From positions 2,762,053 to 2,826,052 of the forward strand of contig NC_020504.1 of NCBI RefSeq assembly GCF_000349325.1: a DNA stretch of 64,000 nucleotides, written 5' to 3'. The notes under the pieces are model-generated. The model worked only from the letters and a program-made list of their open reading frames with translations. It did no database searches and was not told the origin of the DNA. Below are positions 34,301 through 48,785 of the stretch, piece after piece. The number at the start of each line of letters is the position of its first letter. Position 1 is the stretch's first letter. The DNA is from Streptomyces davaonensis JCM 4913. GTDB taxonomy: Bacteria > Actinomycetota > Actinomycetes > Streptomycetales > Streptomycetaceae. The position numbers and the translations under genes are program-made.

Positions 34301-37300
34301 CGGTGCCGGTGCGGTCGGGCACCAGCAGCCAGCCCTGCCCGGACAGGTCCGGTGCGGCGGCGGCCGGTTCGGTCTCCTGCCACTCCAGCCGGGTGAGCAG
34401 CTCCTCCGGGTCCCGCCAGGGCGCCGGGGCGGGGGCCGAGGTCGCGGACTCGGTGACCACCATCAGCTCGCGCATGCCGCCCAGGTAGGCGCCGTCCTCG
34501 GAGAACAGGTCGACGCTGCCGGAGACCGTGCCGGGCTCCTTGCCCGCCTGGGCGATGGCTCGGACGTAGCGGGCGCGGTCCAGGGACTCCATCGTGGCCT
34601 CGGTGATCCGGCCCGCGAAGCCCGCCTTGCTCAGGCCCGCGCTCCAGGAGACGGCCGCGACCGCCGCGTCGAAGACCTGCACCGCGTGGTCCGCGATCTC
34701 CTCACCGTCCAGGCCGAGGGCGACCAGTACGCCCTCGTCGCCACGCCGCGCCGAGACCACGGCGCCGATCAGCGCGTCCGACAACGAGGCCGTCTCGTAG
34801 TGCAGTTCGTCCTCGTACTCCTGTCCGGCGAGGGTCGGGGCGGCGTGCCGCGAGCGGGTGCTCGCCCGGCGCCGCAGCACCGCGCGGGCATGCCGGGTCC
34901 AGGGCGCTCCGGCGGCCGCCTCGGCCGGGGTCTGGCTGTGCAGGGTGACGATCGCGCAGCCGTCCTCGTCGGTGTCGACGGTGATCTGGAGGACCCGTCC
35001 GGCCCGGTCCATCGGCGGCGGCCGGTCCACGTCGAGCTTCTCGACGCAGGACCACACCCCGCCGAGCGCGTCCGCCGCGGCCGCCCGCGCCGCCCGGCCC
35101 AGCGAGCCGACGGGCAGGAACCGGAAGCCGTCCGCACCGGTGCGCGCGAAGCGGTCCCAGTCCGGCGCGTCGAGCTGGATCTCATAGGTCGGTACGGCGC
35201 TGTGCAGCCGGGTCCCGGCCTGCGGCACCGGAGTGCCCGCGGCGGCGGCCCGGGGCGCCTCCCGGCGCTCCTCGTACCAGTAGCGCTCGCCGTGCCAGGG
35301 GGTGACCGGCAGGGCCACCCGGCGCGGTGTGCGTCCGGCACCCGAGTGCACCGCCGTCCAGTCCACGGTCTCACCGCGCAGGTGCAGCAGACCCAGCGCC
35401 CGCTGGACGGCGGTGCGGTCCTCGGGTGCGCCGGCCCGCGGCCTGTACAGGGACGGCACGTACAGGCAGTCGCCGTCCAGGCCGGTGCGCTCCCCGATGC
35501 CGCTGAGCACCGGGGAAGGGCCGATCTCCAGGAAGGTGCGGGCCCCTTCCGCGTGCAGCGCGGTGAGGCCGTCGTGGAAGCGGACCGTGCCGGCCGCGTG
35601 CCGCACCCAGTACTCCGGGCCGCTGTCCTCGGCGGTCCAGGCGCGTCCGGTGTGGTCGGAGATCAGCGGCAGGGTCGGCATCCGGTAGGTCAGCGACTGG
35701 GCGACCTCGCGGAAGTCGGCGAGCATCGGTGCCAGCAGCGGGGAGTGGAAGGCGTGACTGACGGTCAGCCGGGTGGTGCGCGTCCCGCGCGCCTCCAGCG
35801 CCGTGCGCACCGCGTCCACGTCGGCGGCGGCACCCGAGACGACCACGCTGGAGGGGCCGTTGACCCCGGCCAGCGACACCGTGTCGCGGTAACCGGCGAT
35901 GGCCGCGCGGGCCGTCGCCTCGTCGCAGTCCAGGGCGGCCATCGCGCCGCCCGCCGGGAGCGCGGCCATCAGGGCGGCGCGCGCCGCGACCAGCCGGACG
36001 GCGTCGGGCAGTTCGAAGACTCCGGCGATGCAGGCGGCGACGATGCCGCCGATGGAGTGGCCGAGCAGTCCGCTGGGCTTCAGGCCCCAGGACTGCCACA
36101 TCCGGGCGAGCGCGTACTCCACCGCGAACAGCGCGGGCTGGGTGTAGCGGGTGTCGTCGACCGGGGAGTCCTGGCCGGGCTCCGGCCACACCACGGATGC
36201 CAGCGGGCGGTCCAGGTGGGCGTCGAAGAGGGTCGCGGCCTCGTCGAAGGGGCCGCGGAAGGCGGGCTCCTCGGCCAGTCCGCGGGCCATTCCGGCGTAC
36301 TGCGAACCCTGGCCGGTGAACAGCCAGGCCGTCTTGCGGTGCTTGTGGACGGGCAGTTCGGCGGTGACGACGCCGGAGGCCCGCTCACCGCGCGCGAACG
36401 CCTCCAGCGCCTCGGCGAGTTCACCCGCGCCGGTGCCGGTGACGGCGAGCCCGTTGCGCTGCCGGGACCGGCCGACCTGGCTGGTCCAGCTGATGTCGGC
36501 GAGCGGCGTCTGCGGGTGGGCGCGCAGGTGTCCGGCGTACCGTCCGGCCAGCGCGGCGAGGCCCTCCGCGGAGTGCGCGGACAGCGTCAGCACCTCGGGG
36601 CCGCCGAACTCGACGGGCTCGGCCCGCTCGGGTACGGCGCTGATGACGGCGTGCGCGTTGGTGCCGCTCGCGCCGAAGCTGCTGATGCCGCCGATGCGCG
36701 GCCGGTCGCCGGTGTCGCCCCAGGCGCCGCCGTCCTTGGTGACCTCGACGTTCAGCTTGCCCCAGTCGACGTTCGGGTTGGGGTCGTTGAAGTGCAGGTG
36801 CGGCGGGAGCTCGCCGTGCTGGAGGGCGAGGACCAGCTTCAGCACACCGGCGATGCCCGCCGCCGACTCCAGGTGACCGATGTTGGTCTTGATGGAGCCG
36901 ACCTTCAGCGGGCTGTCCGCCGGGCGGTTGCGCCCGATCACGGCCTGGAGGGCGCGCAGTTCGATCGGGTCGCCGAGCGCGGTGCCGGTGCCGTGCGCCT
37001 CGACGTAGTCCACGTCACCGGGGGCGATCCCGGCCTGCTCCAGGGCGCCGCGGATGACGCCCTGCTGGGCGGCCGGGTTGGGCACCGTGAGGCCACTGCT
37101 GCGGCCGTCGTGGTTGACGGCCGAGCCGCGCACCAGGGCGAGCACCGGGTCGCCATCGCGCTGGGCGTCGGAGTACCGCTTGAGGACGACCACACCGGCG
37201 CCCTCACCGCGCACATAGCCGTTGGCGCTCGCGTCGAAGGTCTTGCAGCGGCCGTCCGGGGAGAGCCCGCCGAACTTGCTCATCATGACGAAGCCGTACG

Positions 37301-38018
37301 GCGAGAGCATCAGGTTCACGCCGCCGGCGAGCGCCATGTCGCACTCGCCGGTGCGCAGGTCCTGGCAGGCCTCGTGCAGGGCGACCAGGGAGGACGAGCA
37401 GGTCGTGTCCATGACCTTGCTCGGTCCCATCAGGCCGAGGGTGTAGGAGATCCGGCCCGCGACGAAGCTGGGCTCGCCGACCAGTTGGTAGGCGTCGACG
37501 TCGCGGATGTCGCCCTCGCTCTGCCGGAGCCGGGCGTAGTCGGTGGTGGAGACGCCGAAGTAGACGCCGGTGGAGCTGCCGGTCAGCCGGTCCGGTGCGT
37601 AACCGGCCCGCTCCAGTGCCTCCCAGGCCACCTCCAGCACGATCCGCTGCTGCGGGTCCATGCCGACGGCCTCGCGCGGCGAGATCCCGAAGACGCCGGG
37701 CTCGAAGCGGTCCACGCGCTCGTCGAGGAAGCCGCCCTGGGTGACGTACGCCTTGCCGGGCCGGTCGGGGTCGCTGTCGAAGACCGCCTGGGCGTCACCG
37801 CGTTCCGCCGGGAACTCCCGGATGGTGTCGGTGCCGTCCACCAGCATCCGCCACAGCGAGTCGGGGCCGTCGGCGCCGCCGGGCAGGCGGCAGCCGAGCC
37901 CGATGACGGCGATCGGCTCGTCCAGCGGCCGGCTGCGGTTCTTCGCCAGCTCGCCCTGGAGCCTCTCGATGGTGCGGACGGCTTCGACGAGGCGGGCCCG
38001 GTAGTCCGGGGTCGTCAT
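31368..38018 (-). CDS. Modular PKS, KS-AT-DH0-KR-ACP with C-terminal thioester reductase (PltC-like)
   Basis: A 2216-residue single-module PKS. Domains: short docking helix (about 1-33); KS 34-460, Cys207 in [12 protein letters not shown] with VEAHGTGT and [10 protein letters not shown] 565-880, Ser655 in GHSIGG and HAFHSPLL (malonyl type); a DH-like region about 1040-1300 whose HxxxGxxxxP reads [10 protein letters not shown], so the His is Thr; KR about 1430-1640, Tyr1595 in [12 protein letters not shown] Ser1755 in [11 protein letters not shown] domain about 1840-2210 with [14 protein letters not shown] and Tyr2004 in GYVQTKW. It resembles PltC of pyoluteorin with an added reductase, so the chain is probably released as an aldehyde or alcohol. 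ATG at 38018 lies 2 nt after the upstream PKS stop. Confidence 0.93.
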   Translation of the reverse strand: MTTPDYRARLVEAVRTIERLQGELAKNRSRPLDEPIAVIGLGCRLPGGADGPDSLWRMLVDGTDTIREFPAERGDAQAVFDSDPDRPGKAYVTQGGFLDERVDRFEPGVFGISPREAVGMDPQQRIVLEVAWEALERAGYAPDRLTGSSTGVYFGVSTTDYARLRQSEGDIRDVDAYQLVGEPSFVAGRISYTLGLMGPSKVMDTTCSSSLVALHEACQDLRTGECDMALAGGVNLMLSPYGFVMMSKFGGLSPDGRCKTFDASANGYVRGEGAGVVVLKRYSDAQRDGDPVLALVRGSAVNHDGRSSGLTVPNPAAQQGVIRGALEQAGIAPGDVDYVEAHGTGTALGDPIELRALQAVIGRNRPADSPLKVGSIKTNIGHLESAAGIAGVLKLVLALQHGELPPHLHFNDPNPNVDWGKLNVEVTKDGGAWGDTGDRPRIGGISSFGASGTNAHAVISAVPERAEPVEFGGPEVLTLSAHSAEGLAALAGRYAGHLRAHPQTPLADISWTSQVGRSRQRNGLAVTGTGAGELAEALEAFARGERASGVVTAELPVHKHRKTAWLFTGQGSQYAGMARGLAEEPAFRGPFDEAATLFDAHLDRPLASVVWPEPGQDSPVDDTRYTQPALFAVEYALARMWQSWGLKPSGLLGHSIGGIVAACIAGVFELPDAVRLVAARAALMAALPAGGAMAALDCDEATARAAIAGYRDTVSLAGVNGPSSVVVSGAAADVDAVRTALEARGTRTTRLTVSHAFHSPLLAPMLADFREVAQSLTYRMPTLPLISDHTGRAWTAEDSGPEYWVRHAAGTVRFHDGLTALHAEGARTFLEIGPSPVLSGIGERTGLDGDCLYVPSLYRPRAGAPEDRTAVQRALGLLHLRGETVDWTAVHSGAGRTPRRVALPVTPWHGERYWYEERREAPRAAAAGTPVPQAGTRLHSAVPTYEIQLDAPDWDRFARTGADGFRFLPVGSLGRAARAAAADALGGVWSCVEKLDVDRPPPMDRAGRVLQITVDTDEDGCAIVTLHSQTPAEAAAGAPWTRHARAVLRRRASTRSRHAAPTLAGQEYEDELHYETASLSDALIGAVVSARRGDEGVLVALGLDGEEIADHAVQVFDAAVAAVSWSAGLSKAGFAGRITEATMESLDRARYVRAIAQAGKEPGTVSGSVDLFSEDGAYLGGMRELMVVTESATSAPAPAPWRDPEELLTRLEWQETEPAAAAPDLSGQGWLLVPDRTGTARRLATALRALGAHCRIEESGAPDLDDWLRDLPDGVAPHRVVLLTGLDAPRPDAADAESLTAFRDRAELAAVALVQGLTARAACTRTGLSLVTRGAVPALAGQGVTSPFAGTLWGLGRAIALEHPEHWAGAIDLDPQAGETDEGSALAAALADTAAEDQQALRGEARRVARLVKFPLTAEELRRRPTIDRLGTYLITGAFGGIGQALARNLADSGAGKLVLLGRTPLPPRQRWNDPTLTGSVRERVDFVSALEETGVLVDVVAADVNDIEDMLPVIQGLATGLMPLRGVVHAAGTSVPQFLRDIPVSDPSDYDAVWRPKVVGGWLLHQLTEGLELDFFLGFSSIAATWGSQHVTSYAAANSFLDALAEYRQAQGLTALTVSWGPWELTSNLFGADVVEFLTSTGLRMLSAPQCLRLLDALLAQGAPQAVVCSADWSVYKPVMEARADRPVLRTVEIDEGIGSGTSTAVLQALEGADAAGRATVLTGYLQQVLGEVLAVPPESVLPEADVMSHGLDSLMVMEVVKRCKGDLGISVRPSQFFERTTLEDWVRLLDTELGGEGEAAPESAADWTEPALIAADIDLDPAIVPAGPVGAGYTDPTDVLLTGATGFLGAYLLDELLATTDATVHCLVRCDTPESGLARVRQNLEQYLTWREGADDRVKVVPGDLAKPRLGLTDEDFTRLAGTLDAIYHNGAWVNFSYTYEQLRPANVTGTEEILRLACSGPTQIPVSYVSTYGIWGIPADGRTVIAEGDDILGAGKLVTGYVQTKWAAELLVRQAQERGIPVDMHRPGRVLGDSRTGACLTTHFTTRVIKGCVQLGMAPDLDLEIEMTPVDYVTSALVRISRGEHAWGLTYHLVNRRKAAFKELLLAMERHGWEFRTVPVEQWWRTLQDSFAVNDNELHPVMGVVEEFVVGGEEAIDYDATNTVQGLVGSGIACPPLDGSLLSLYFDWMVRTGYLPAPSVRENNSWQDESING

Positions 38019-38020
38019 GG

Positions 38021-44042
<6,022 letters not shown>

Positions 44043-44050
<8 letters not shown>

Positions 44051-44351
44051 GGACCGGAATACCTCCCGTTGTGACCTGACGGCGTAGGCCGGCCAGGTGC
44101 CCCGCCAGGGACCGAATCGTCGGATACCTGACGAGGGCGCGCGGATCCACCTCGAATCCGAGCCAGTGCGCCAGAGCCGTGGTGATGACCAGGCTGTCCG
44201 CGGAATCGATGTCGAACTCGTCGAAGCAGAGGTGGACCGACACCGTCGCCGGCGGCAGCAGGGTTCGTTGGGCTATCTGCTCCACCAGCCAGTTCTCCAC
44301 CGCTTCAGGGGTGATCTCCTGGGGGGTGACCCCCTGCGCAGTTCCGCTCAC
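44043..44351 (-). CDS. Discrete acyl carrier protein heading the modular PKS operon
   Basis: A 102-residue carrier protein. The phosphopantetheine site is in FDEFDIDSADSLVITTALAH, preceded by AVENWLVEQIAQRTLLPPAT and followed by DPRALVRYPTIRSLAGHLAG. The GTG at 44351 has GAGAGAGGTG upstream and starts the PKS operon. Such stand-alone carriers before a PKS can hold a starter or accept a side-chain unit; it differs from the prolyl carrier at 45495 and the type II ACP at 47266. Its exact cargo is unknown. A SARP-type promoter box at 44388-44408 lies 37 nt upstream. Confidence 0.85.
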
Positions 44352-44387
44352 CGTGGCACCTCTCTCCCTCAAGTGCGGCCGAAGGCG

Positions 44388-44421
44388 ACGGTAGGGAGAC
44401 GGACTCAAGACGCCCTTGAGA
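44388..44421 (-). promoter_or_regulatory. Candidate SARP-type promoter of the modular PKS operon
   Basis: On the minus strand TTGAGT (44408-44403), 9 nt, TACCGT (44393-44388). A facing CTTGAG on the plus strand at 44415-44420 makes an inverted pair with it. The divergent spacer 44352-44652 holds no gene I can support; I see no convincing -10 for the rightward thioesterase operon behind the facing copy. Confidence 0.6.
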
Positions 44422-44652
44422 GAGCAGAGGGTTGGCTGGTGTTCGCCCATCCGTCCGACGGACCCGGCACGCCCACATCAGTTCGATGCATTCCGGCCAG
44501 AGCCGGACGGAGACGTGCGGAGACGTGCGGACTCACCCCGCCCTTCCAGAACCCCTGTCGACGGCGACTTGAGCACCCCCTGTTGCGATCCCCGTCGAAC
44601 AAGGTCCGCCGACCCTCCCAAGGGCCTGTCCGAGCACGGAAGGAACCCTCCC

Positions 44653-45414
44653 TTGACAACCGACCCCCGACTGACGCTGTTCTGCCTGGCCCACGCGGGT
44701 GGCAGCGCGCATCCCTACATCCGGCTCGCGGCCGATCTGCCCGACCACGTCACCGTCGTACCGCTGGAGCTGCCCGGTCATGGCACCCGGGTGCGCGAAC
44801 CCCTGCTGCACGGTCTGACCGCGCTGACCGAGGAGGCGGTACGGCAGATCGGCGAGCGCCGGCACGAGCCGTACGCGATCTTCGGGCACAGCTTCGGCTC
44901 GCTGCTCGGCTACGAGGCCGCGCGGGTGCTGACCGCCCAGGGGACCCCGCCGCAACTGCTGTTGGTGTCCGGCCGCAACGGTCCCACCGAGCCGCTGTCG
45001 CACCGCCCCTTCCACCATCTGCCCGACGACGGCTTCGTCCAGGGGTTGCAACGGATCGGCGGGCTGCCCGAGGCGCTGCTGGCCGAGCCGGAGCTGCTGA
45101 AGTTCTATCTCCCGGCGATCCGGGCCGACTTGCGGGTCGTCGAGACCTACTCGCACGCCCGGGGTCCCCGGCTGACGGTTCCGGTGGCCGCCTTCGCCGG
45201 GCGCAAGGACGTGCTGACCGACGCCTCCTCGATGGCCGCGTGGTCCCGGATCACCACCGGCGTCTTCGATCTCACCCTGGTCTCCGGCGGCCATTTCTTC
45301 CTCCAGGAGCCGGAGTTCAGGGCCGCGCTGGGCGGGCGGCTGACCAGGTTCGCGGCCACGGTGGGCCGGATTCCGGCGGCTCGTGGCGCGGTCACCCGAG
45401 CGGTTGCCGAGTGA
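44653..45414 (+). CDS. Type II thioesterase (PltG-like)
   Basis: A 253-residue alpha/beta hydrolase of the type II thioesterase family: LFCLAHAGGSAHPYIRLA, VPLELPGHGTRVREPLL, the nucleophile elbow in FGHSFGSLLGYEAAR, the Asp region FAGRKDVLTD and the His in SGGHFFLQEPEF. It would remove stalled or wrong acyl groups from carrier proteins; PltG of pyoluteorin is a close functional parallel. It starts at a TTG (44653) with AAGGAA upstream, the only start in frame that begins at the conserved TDPRLTLFCLAH. First gene of a rightward operon with the prolyl carrier and the pyrrole halogenase. Confidence 0.9.
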   Translation: MTTDPRLTLFCLAHAGGSAHPYIRLAADLPDHVTVVPLELPGHGTRVREPLLHGLTALTEEAVRQIGERRHEPYAIFGHSFGSLLGYEAARVLTAQGTPPQLLLVSGRNGPTEPLSHRPFHHLPDDGFVQGLQRIGGLPEALLAEPELLKFYLPAIRADLRVVETYSHARGPRLTVPVAAFAGRKDVLTDASSMAAWSRITTGVFDLTLVSGGHFFLQEPEFRAALGGRLTRFAATVGRIPAARGAVTRAVAE

Positions 45415-45494
45415 ACCTCAACCGACAGCACCCAGCATCTCGGGCTGTACGGCTCTCCCCCCACGCTCACGTCCGAGACCAACAGGAGGCCCCA

Positions 45495-45770
45495 GTGGCG
45501 GCGCTGTCCCAAGAAGAGATCCGTCGCAGGATCGGCGAGTACATCGAGCAGCAGTTCCTCGGTGAGAGCGAGGTTTCGGAGCTGACGGACGACACCCCGC
45601 TGCTGGAGTGGAGCGTCCTCACCTCCATGAACACCTCCCTGCTGCTCTCGTTCATCCGCACCGAGCTGGGGGTCGTCGTGCCCCCGACCCACATCACCGG
45701 CCGGCACTTCGCAAACCTGGCGGCGATCACGGACATGGTCTACTCCCTGGCCCCGCAGCCCGCTGCCTGA
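45495..45770 (+). CDS. Prolyl/pyrrolyl peptidyl carrier protein (PltL-type)
   Basis: A 91-residue carrier protein. EEIRRRIGEYIEQQFLGESE leads to DDTPLLEWSVLTSMNTSLLL, whose Ser in LTSMN is the phosphopantetheine site, followed by VVPPTHITGRHFANLAAITD. The LLEW..L.SMN and HITG..F patterns are those of PltL and its relatives, which carry L-proline while it is oxidised and halogenated. AGGAGG precedes the GTG at 45495. It would be loaded by 15140-16621, oxidised by 14007-15143 and halogenated by the next gene 25 nt downstream. Confidence 0.92.
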   Translation: MAALSQEEIRRRIGEYIEQQFLGESEVSELTDDTPLLEWSVLTSMNTSLLLSFIRTELGVVVPPTHITGRHFANLAAITDMVYSLAPQPAA

Positions 45771-45795
45771 ACCGACCGAAGGAAGAGAGAGCATC

Positions 45796-47139
45796 GTGGA
45801 CGCACAATTCGACGTCGCAGTCATCGGCGGCGGCCCCGCGGGTTCGACCGTGGCCTCGTACCTGGCCAAGGCCGGGCTGTCCGTGGCCGTGTTCGAGGCG
45901 GAGAACTTTCCTCGTGAGCACGTCGGCGAGTCCCTGGTCCCGGCCACCACCCCGGTGCTCCTGGAGATCGGGGCCATGGACAAGGTCGAGGCGGCCGGCT
46001 TCCCGAAGAAGTTCGGTGCCGCCTGGACCTCCGCCGAGGACCGCGACATCAACCACAACGGTTTCCGCGGCCTGAACCACGACTTCCGTGCCGCCGAGGT
46101 CCTGTTCAGCGAGCGCGACCAGGACGGCGTGGACCGCGACCACACCTTCCACGTCGACCGCAGCAAGTTCGACCACATCCTCCTCAAGCACGCCGAGGAG
46201 CTGGGCGCCAAGGTGTTCCAGGGCGTCCGGGTCGGCAAGGTCGACTTCGACGGCGAGCTGCCGGTCGTGGAGGTGAAGGTCGGCTCCTCGTCGACGCACA
46301 TCCCGGTGAAGATGGTCGTCGACGCCAGTGGCCGGCAGACCCGTCTGGGCACTCAGCTGAAGACCAAGATCCCGGACCCGGTCTTCAACCAGTACGCCGT
46401 GCACACCTGGTTCGACGGTCTGGACCGCAAGGCCCTCGCCGTCAACAAGGACCAGGCCGACTACATCTTCATCCACTTCCTCCCGGTCATCGACACCTGG
46501 GTGTGGCAGATCCCGATCACCGACACGATCACCTCGATCGGTGTGGTCAGCCAGAAGAAGCGGTTCCAGGAGTACGGCGGCGACCGCGAGAAGTACTTCT
46601 GGGAGACCGTGGCCTCCCGTCCCGAGCTGCTCGACGTGCTGAAGAACTGCAAGCAGGTCAAGCCGATGAAGACGGAGGGGGACTACAGCTACGGCATGAA
46701 GCAGATCGCCGGCGACAACTACGTCCTCATCGGTGACGCCGCCCGCTTCGTGGACCCGATCTTCTCCTCCGGTGTCTCCGTCGCGCTCAACAGCGCCCGG
46801 CTCGCCGCGAAGGACATCATCGCCGCCGCCGAGGCCGGTGACTTCAAGCACGAGCGGTTCGCCGCCTACGAGAACAAGCTCCGCAAGGCGGTGGGCTACT
46901 GGCACCGCTTCATCGAGGCCTACTACCGCCTCAACATCCTCTTCACCGCCTTCGTCCAGGACGACCGCTACCGGCTGGACATCCTCAAGATGCTCCAGGG
47001 CGACGTCTACGACGACCAGGAGCCGAAGGCGCTCTCGGCGATGTGGGAGATCATCGAGGCCGTGGAGAGCGACCCGACCCACCTGTGGCACCCGTACCTG
47101 GGCCAGTTGAGGTCCCCCACCGCCGCGCCCAGCTTCTGA
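45796..47139 (+). CDS. Pyrrolyl-PCP halogenase (PltA-type)
   Basis: A 447-residue FADH2-dependent halogenase very similar throughout to PltA, which dichlorinates pyrrolyl-PCP. It has VIGGGPAGSTVASYLAKAGL, REHVGESLVPATTPVLLEIG, FPKKFGAAWTSAED with the candidate catalytic Lys, the intact WxWxIP motif in DTWVWQIPITDTITSIGVV, YSYGMKQIAGDNYVLIGDAA and RFVDPIFSSGVSVALNSAR, ending HLWHPYLGQLRSPTAAP. By analogy the product is 4,5-dichloropyrrolyl-PCP; the number of chlorines is inferred. GTG at 45796 has GGAAGAGAGA upstream. It belongs to a different subfamily from the six halogenase-like proteins at 17-29 kb. Confidence 0.94.
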   Translation: MDAQFDVAVIGGGPAGSTVASYLAKAGLSVAVFEAENFPREHVGESLVPATTPVLLEIGAMDKVEAAGFPKKFGAAWTSAEDRDINHNGFRGLNHDFRAAEVLFSERDQDGVDRDHTFHVDRSKFDHILLKHAEELGAKVFQGVRVGKVDFDGELPVVEVKVGSSSTHIPVKMVVDASGRQTRLGTQLKTKIPDPVFNQYAVHTWFDGLDRKALAVNKDQADYIFIHFLPVIDTWVWQIPITDTITSIGVVSQKKRFQEYGGDREKYFWETVASRPELLDVLKNCKQVKPMKTEGDYSYGMKQIAGDNYVLIGDAARFVDPIFSSGVSVALNSARLAAKDIIAAAEAGDFKHERFAAYENKLRKAVGYWHRFIEAYYRLNILFTAFVQDDRYRLDILKMLQGDVYDDQEPKALSAMWEIIEAVESDPTHLWHPYLGQLRSPTAAPSF

Positions 47140-47189
47140 CCCACCCGGCCCTCCCCCAGCCGGGAGAGCGCCAGAGCTGGAGCGCAAGC

Positions 47190-47239
47190 AGCCGGCCGCG
47201 TACCTTCTCCGGAACTTCCGGGAAGGTACGCGGCCGGCT
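47190..47239. terminator. Bidirectional terminator hairpin
   Basis: An 18-bp stem (47190-47207 with 47222-47239) enclosing a further 6-bp stem (CCGGAA/TTCCGG) lies between the converging halogenase and type II ACP genes. Confidence 0.9.
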
Positions 47240-47265
47240 CTGTCGTGTGCCCGCCGCGCGGGGCG

Positions 47266-47541
47266 TCAGGCGGCACGCGCGTGCGCGATGACGGTGAGCA
47301 GGGCCCGGGGGGTCGGGGCGTCGGCGACGATCGTGTCGGGCAGCATCAGCCCGTACTCGCGCTTGAGCCGCCCGGTGACCTGGAGCAGGGCAAGGGAGTC
47401 GTAGCCGAGCCGGTAGAAGGGCGTGTCGACGACGTCGTCGGCCTCCAGGTCGATGCCCTCGGGGACACCGGCGCTCTCGCTCAGCAGCCGGAGCAGATCG
47501 GCGAGGGTGAATCCGGCGGAGGGGAATTCGGACAGGGTCAT
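47266..47541 (-). CDS. Type II PKS acyl carrier protein
   Basis: A 91-residue ACP with the phosphopantetheine site in FYRLGYDSLALLQVTGRLKR and the type II PKS pattern FTLADLLRLLSESAG at the N-terminus and VADAPTPRALLTVIA at the end. It is the best partner for the KS-alpha/KS-beta pair, although it lies 38 kb away from them; in most type II clusters the ACP is next to KS-beta. AGGAGGCATCC-like SD precedes the ATG at 47541. It ends the leftward operon that begins near 50459. Confidence 0.9.
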   Translation of the reverse strand: MTLSEFPSAGFTLADLLRLLSESAGVPEGIDLEADDVVDTPFYRLGYDSLALLQVTGRLKREYGLMLPDTIVADAPTPRALLTVIAHARAA

Positions 47542-47652
47542 GGATGCCTCCTGGCGAGGGATGGGGTGACTGGGGATGGACTGACTTCGGAACGAGGTCT
47601 GTACGAGATGGAGGTCAGTGCGAGAAAGAGGTCTGTGCGAGGGCCGGAGTGC

Positions 47653-48471
47653 TCACAGACGGCCGAGCAGCACGCCGAGCAGGCTCTGGTCCAGCGTGGT
47701 GTCGGCGGCGGTGTCCTCCGCGGCGCCGAAGCCCTCGTCGCGCAGGGCGGCGCTCACCACGTAGTCGGACTCCAGGGCGAACGTGCCGAAGCTCCACTCC
47801 GGGCCGGTGCCCGGGGAGCCGTCCGGCCGCTGGAGCCGGATGCGCGCGTCGTCCAGCGTGAAGCCGAACTCGGTGAACCGGAAGCGCAGTCCCTGGCCGA
47901 TGGCCTTGCTGTACGCCTCCTTCAGCGTCCACAGGCGGACCAGGGCGCTGTTGCGGGTCTGCTCGGGGAGCGAGTCCAGCAGCGCGCGCTCGTGCGGCGT
48001 GCAGGCCTGGAACTCCACACCGGTGCCCACCATCTGGCGCTCGGCGCGCTCCACGTCCACGCCGAGCAGTCCGCGCCGGGTGACCCCGACGACCATGACC
48101 TCCTCGGTGTGGCTGAGGCTGATGTCGATCTGGTCGCAGCCGCGCAGATACGGCCGGCCGCCCGGCTTGTACGCCAGGTCCACCGCTTCGGGGCTGCTGG
48201 CCAGCACCCGGGCGGCGGTGTGCTTCAGCAGCAGCCGGGAGGCGAGGAAGCCCTCCCGTACGCGGCGGTGGGTCAGCCGTTGGAAGCGGCCCCAGTCGCG
48301 GGGGCCGAGCAGCGGGCGCAGAACCCTTTCTCCTGTGTCCTCGGGGAGCCAGTCGGTGACTCTGCCGTACGTGACGACAGTGCCGCCGGCGGACAGCGGC
48401 CGCAGGACCTCGTCCCACTCTCCCTCGGGACCCGTCACGCGCACGGGGGCCCCGGCGGCGGGAGCGCCCAT
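47653..48471 (-). CDS. Sfp-type phosphopantetheinyl transferase
   Basis: A 272-residue Sfp-class PPTase. Conserved pieces are KPGGRPYL (about 102-109), the His motif ISLSHTEE, the Mg-binding GVDVER (Asp139, Glu141) and WTLKEAYSKAIGQGL (Lys184, Glu185, Lys189). It transfers phosphopantetheine from CoA to the carrier proteins; this window has four discrete carriers and three carrier domains to modify. The ATG overlaps the stop of the next ACP gene upstream by one base. 111 nt separate it from the type II ACP. Confidence 0.94.
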   Translation of the reverse strand: MGAPAAGAPVRVTGPEGEWDEVLRPLSAGGTVVTYGRVTDWLPEDTGERVLRPLLGPRDWGRFQRLTHRRVREGFLASRLLLKHTAARVLASSPEAVDLAYKPGGRPYLRGCDQIDISLSHTEEVMVVGVTRRGLLGVDVERAERQMVGTGVEFQACTPHERALLDSLPEQTRNSALVRLWTLKEAYSKAIGQGLRFRFTEFGFTLDDARIRLQRPDGSPGTGPEWSFGTFALESDYVVSAALRDEGFGAAEDTAADTTLDQSLLGVLLGRL

Positions 48472-48767
48472 CAGACAGCCGCCTTCACCAGACGGTCGCG
48501 CAGGTAGGCGACCAGGGAACCCACGGACGTCATGCTGTCGACCATGTCGGGCAGGGAGAGCTCACCGAGCTCCGGTACGGCCTGCTCCACGCGGTACTTC
48601 AGCTGCATGATGAGGACCGAGTCGAAGCCCAGGTCCTCCCGGAGCAGCGAGTCCGTGCCCACCTCGGCCACCGGGTCGTCGATGACCCGTCGCACCGCCT
48701 GGACCACCGCGGAGATCAGGTCGCCGGACGAGTTGTCGGCGTGTGTGTCGTCGGCGCGCGCACTCAT
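48471..48767 (-). CDS. Acyl carrier protein, probable partner of the acyl-AMP ligase/dehydrogenase
   Basis: A 98-residue carrier with the site LREDLGFDSVLIMQLKYRVE and flanks AVVQAVRRVIDDPVAEV and SLPDMVDSMTSVGSLVAYLR. GGAAGGAAA precedes the ATG at 48767. It follows the acyl-CoA-dehydrogenase-like gene by 18 nt and is one of four discrete carriers in the window. Position suggests that it receives an acyl group from the ligase at 52597-54342 which the dehydrogenase then oxidises; this pairing is inferred from context. Confidence 0.85.
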   Translation of the reverse strand: MSARADDTHADNSSGDLISAVVQAVRRVIDDPVAEVGTDSLLREDLGFDSVLIMQLKYRVEQAVPELGELSLPDMVDSMTSVGSLVAYLRDRLVKAAV

Positions 48768-48785
48768 GGGCCGTTTCCTTCCGGT

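Noticed and set aside
44416..44436. TTGAGA facing rightward as promoter of the thioesterase operon
   Set aside because: Nine bases later the sequence is GTTGGC, which lacks the A and T expected of a -10; not supported.
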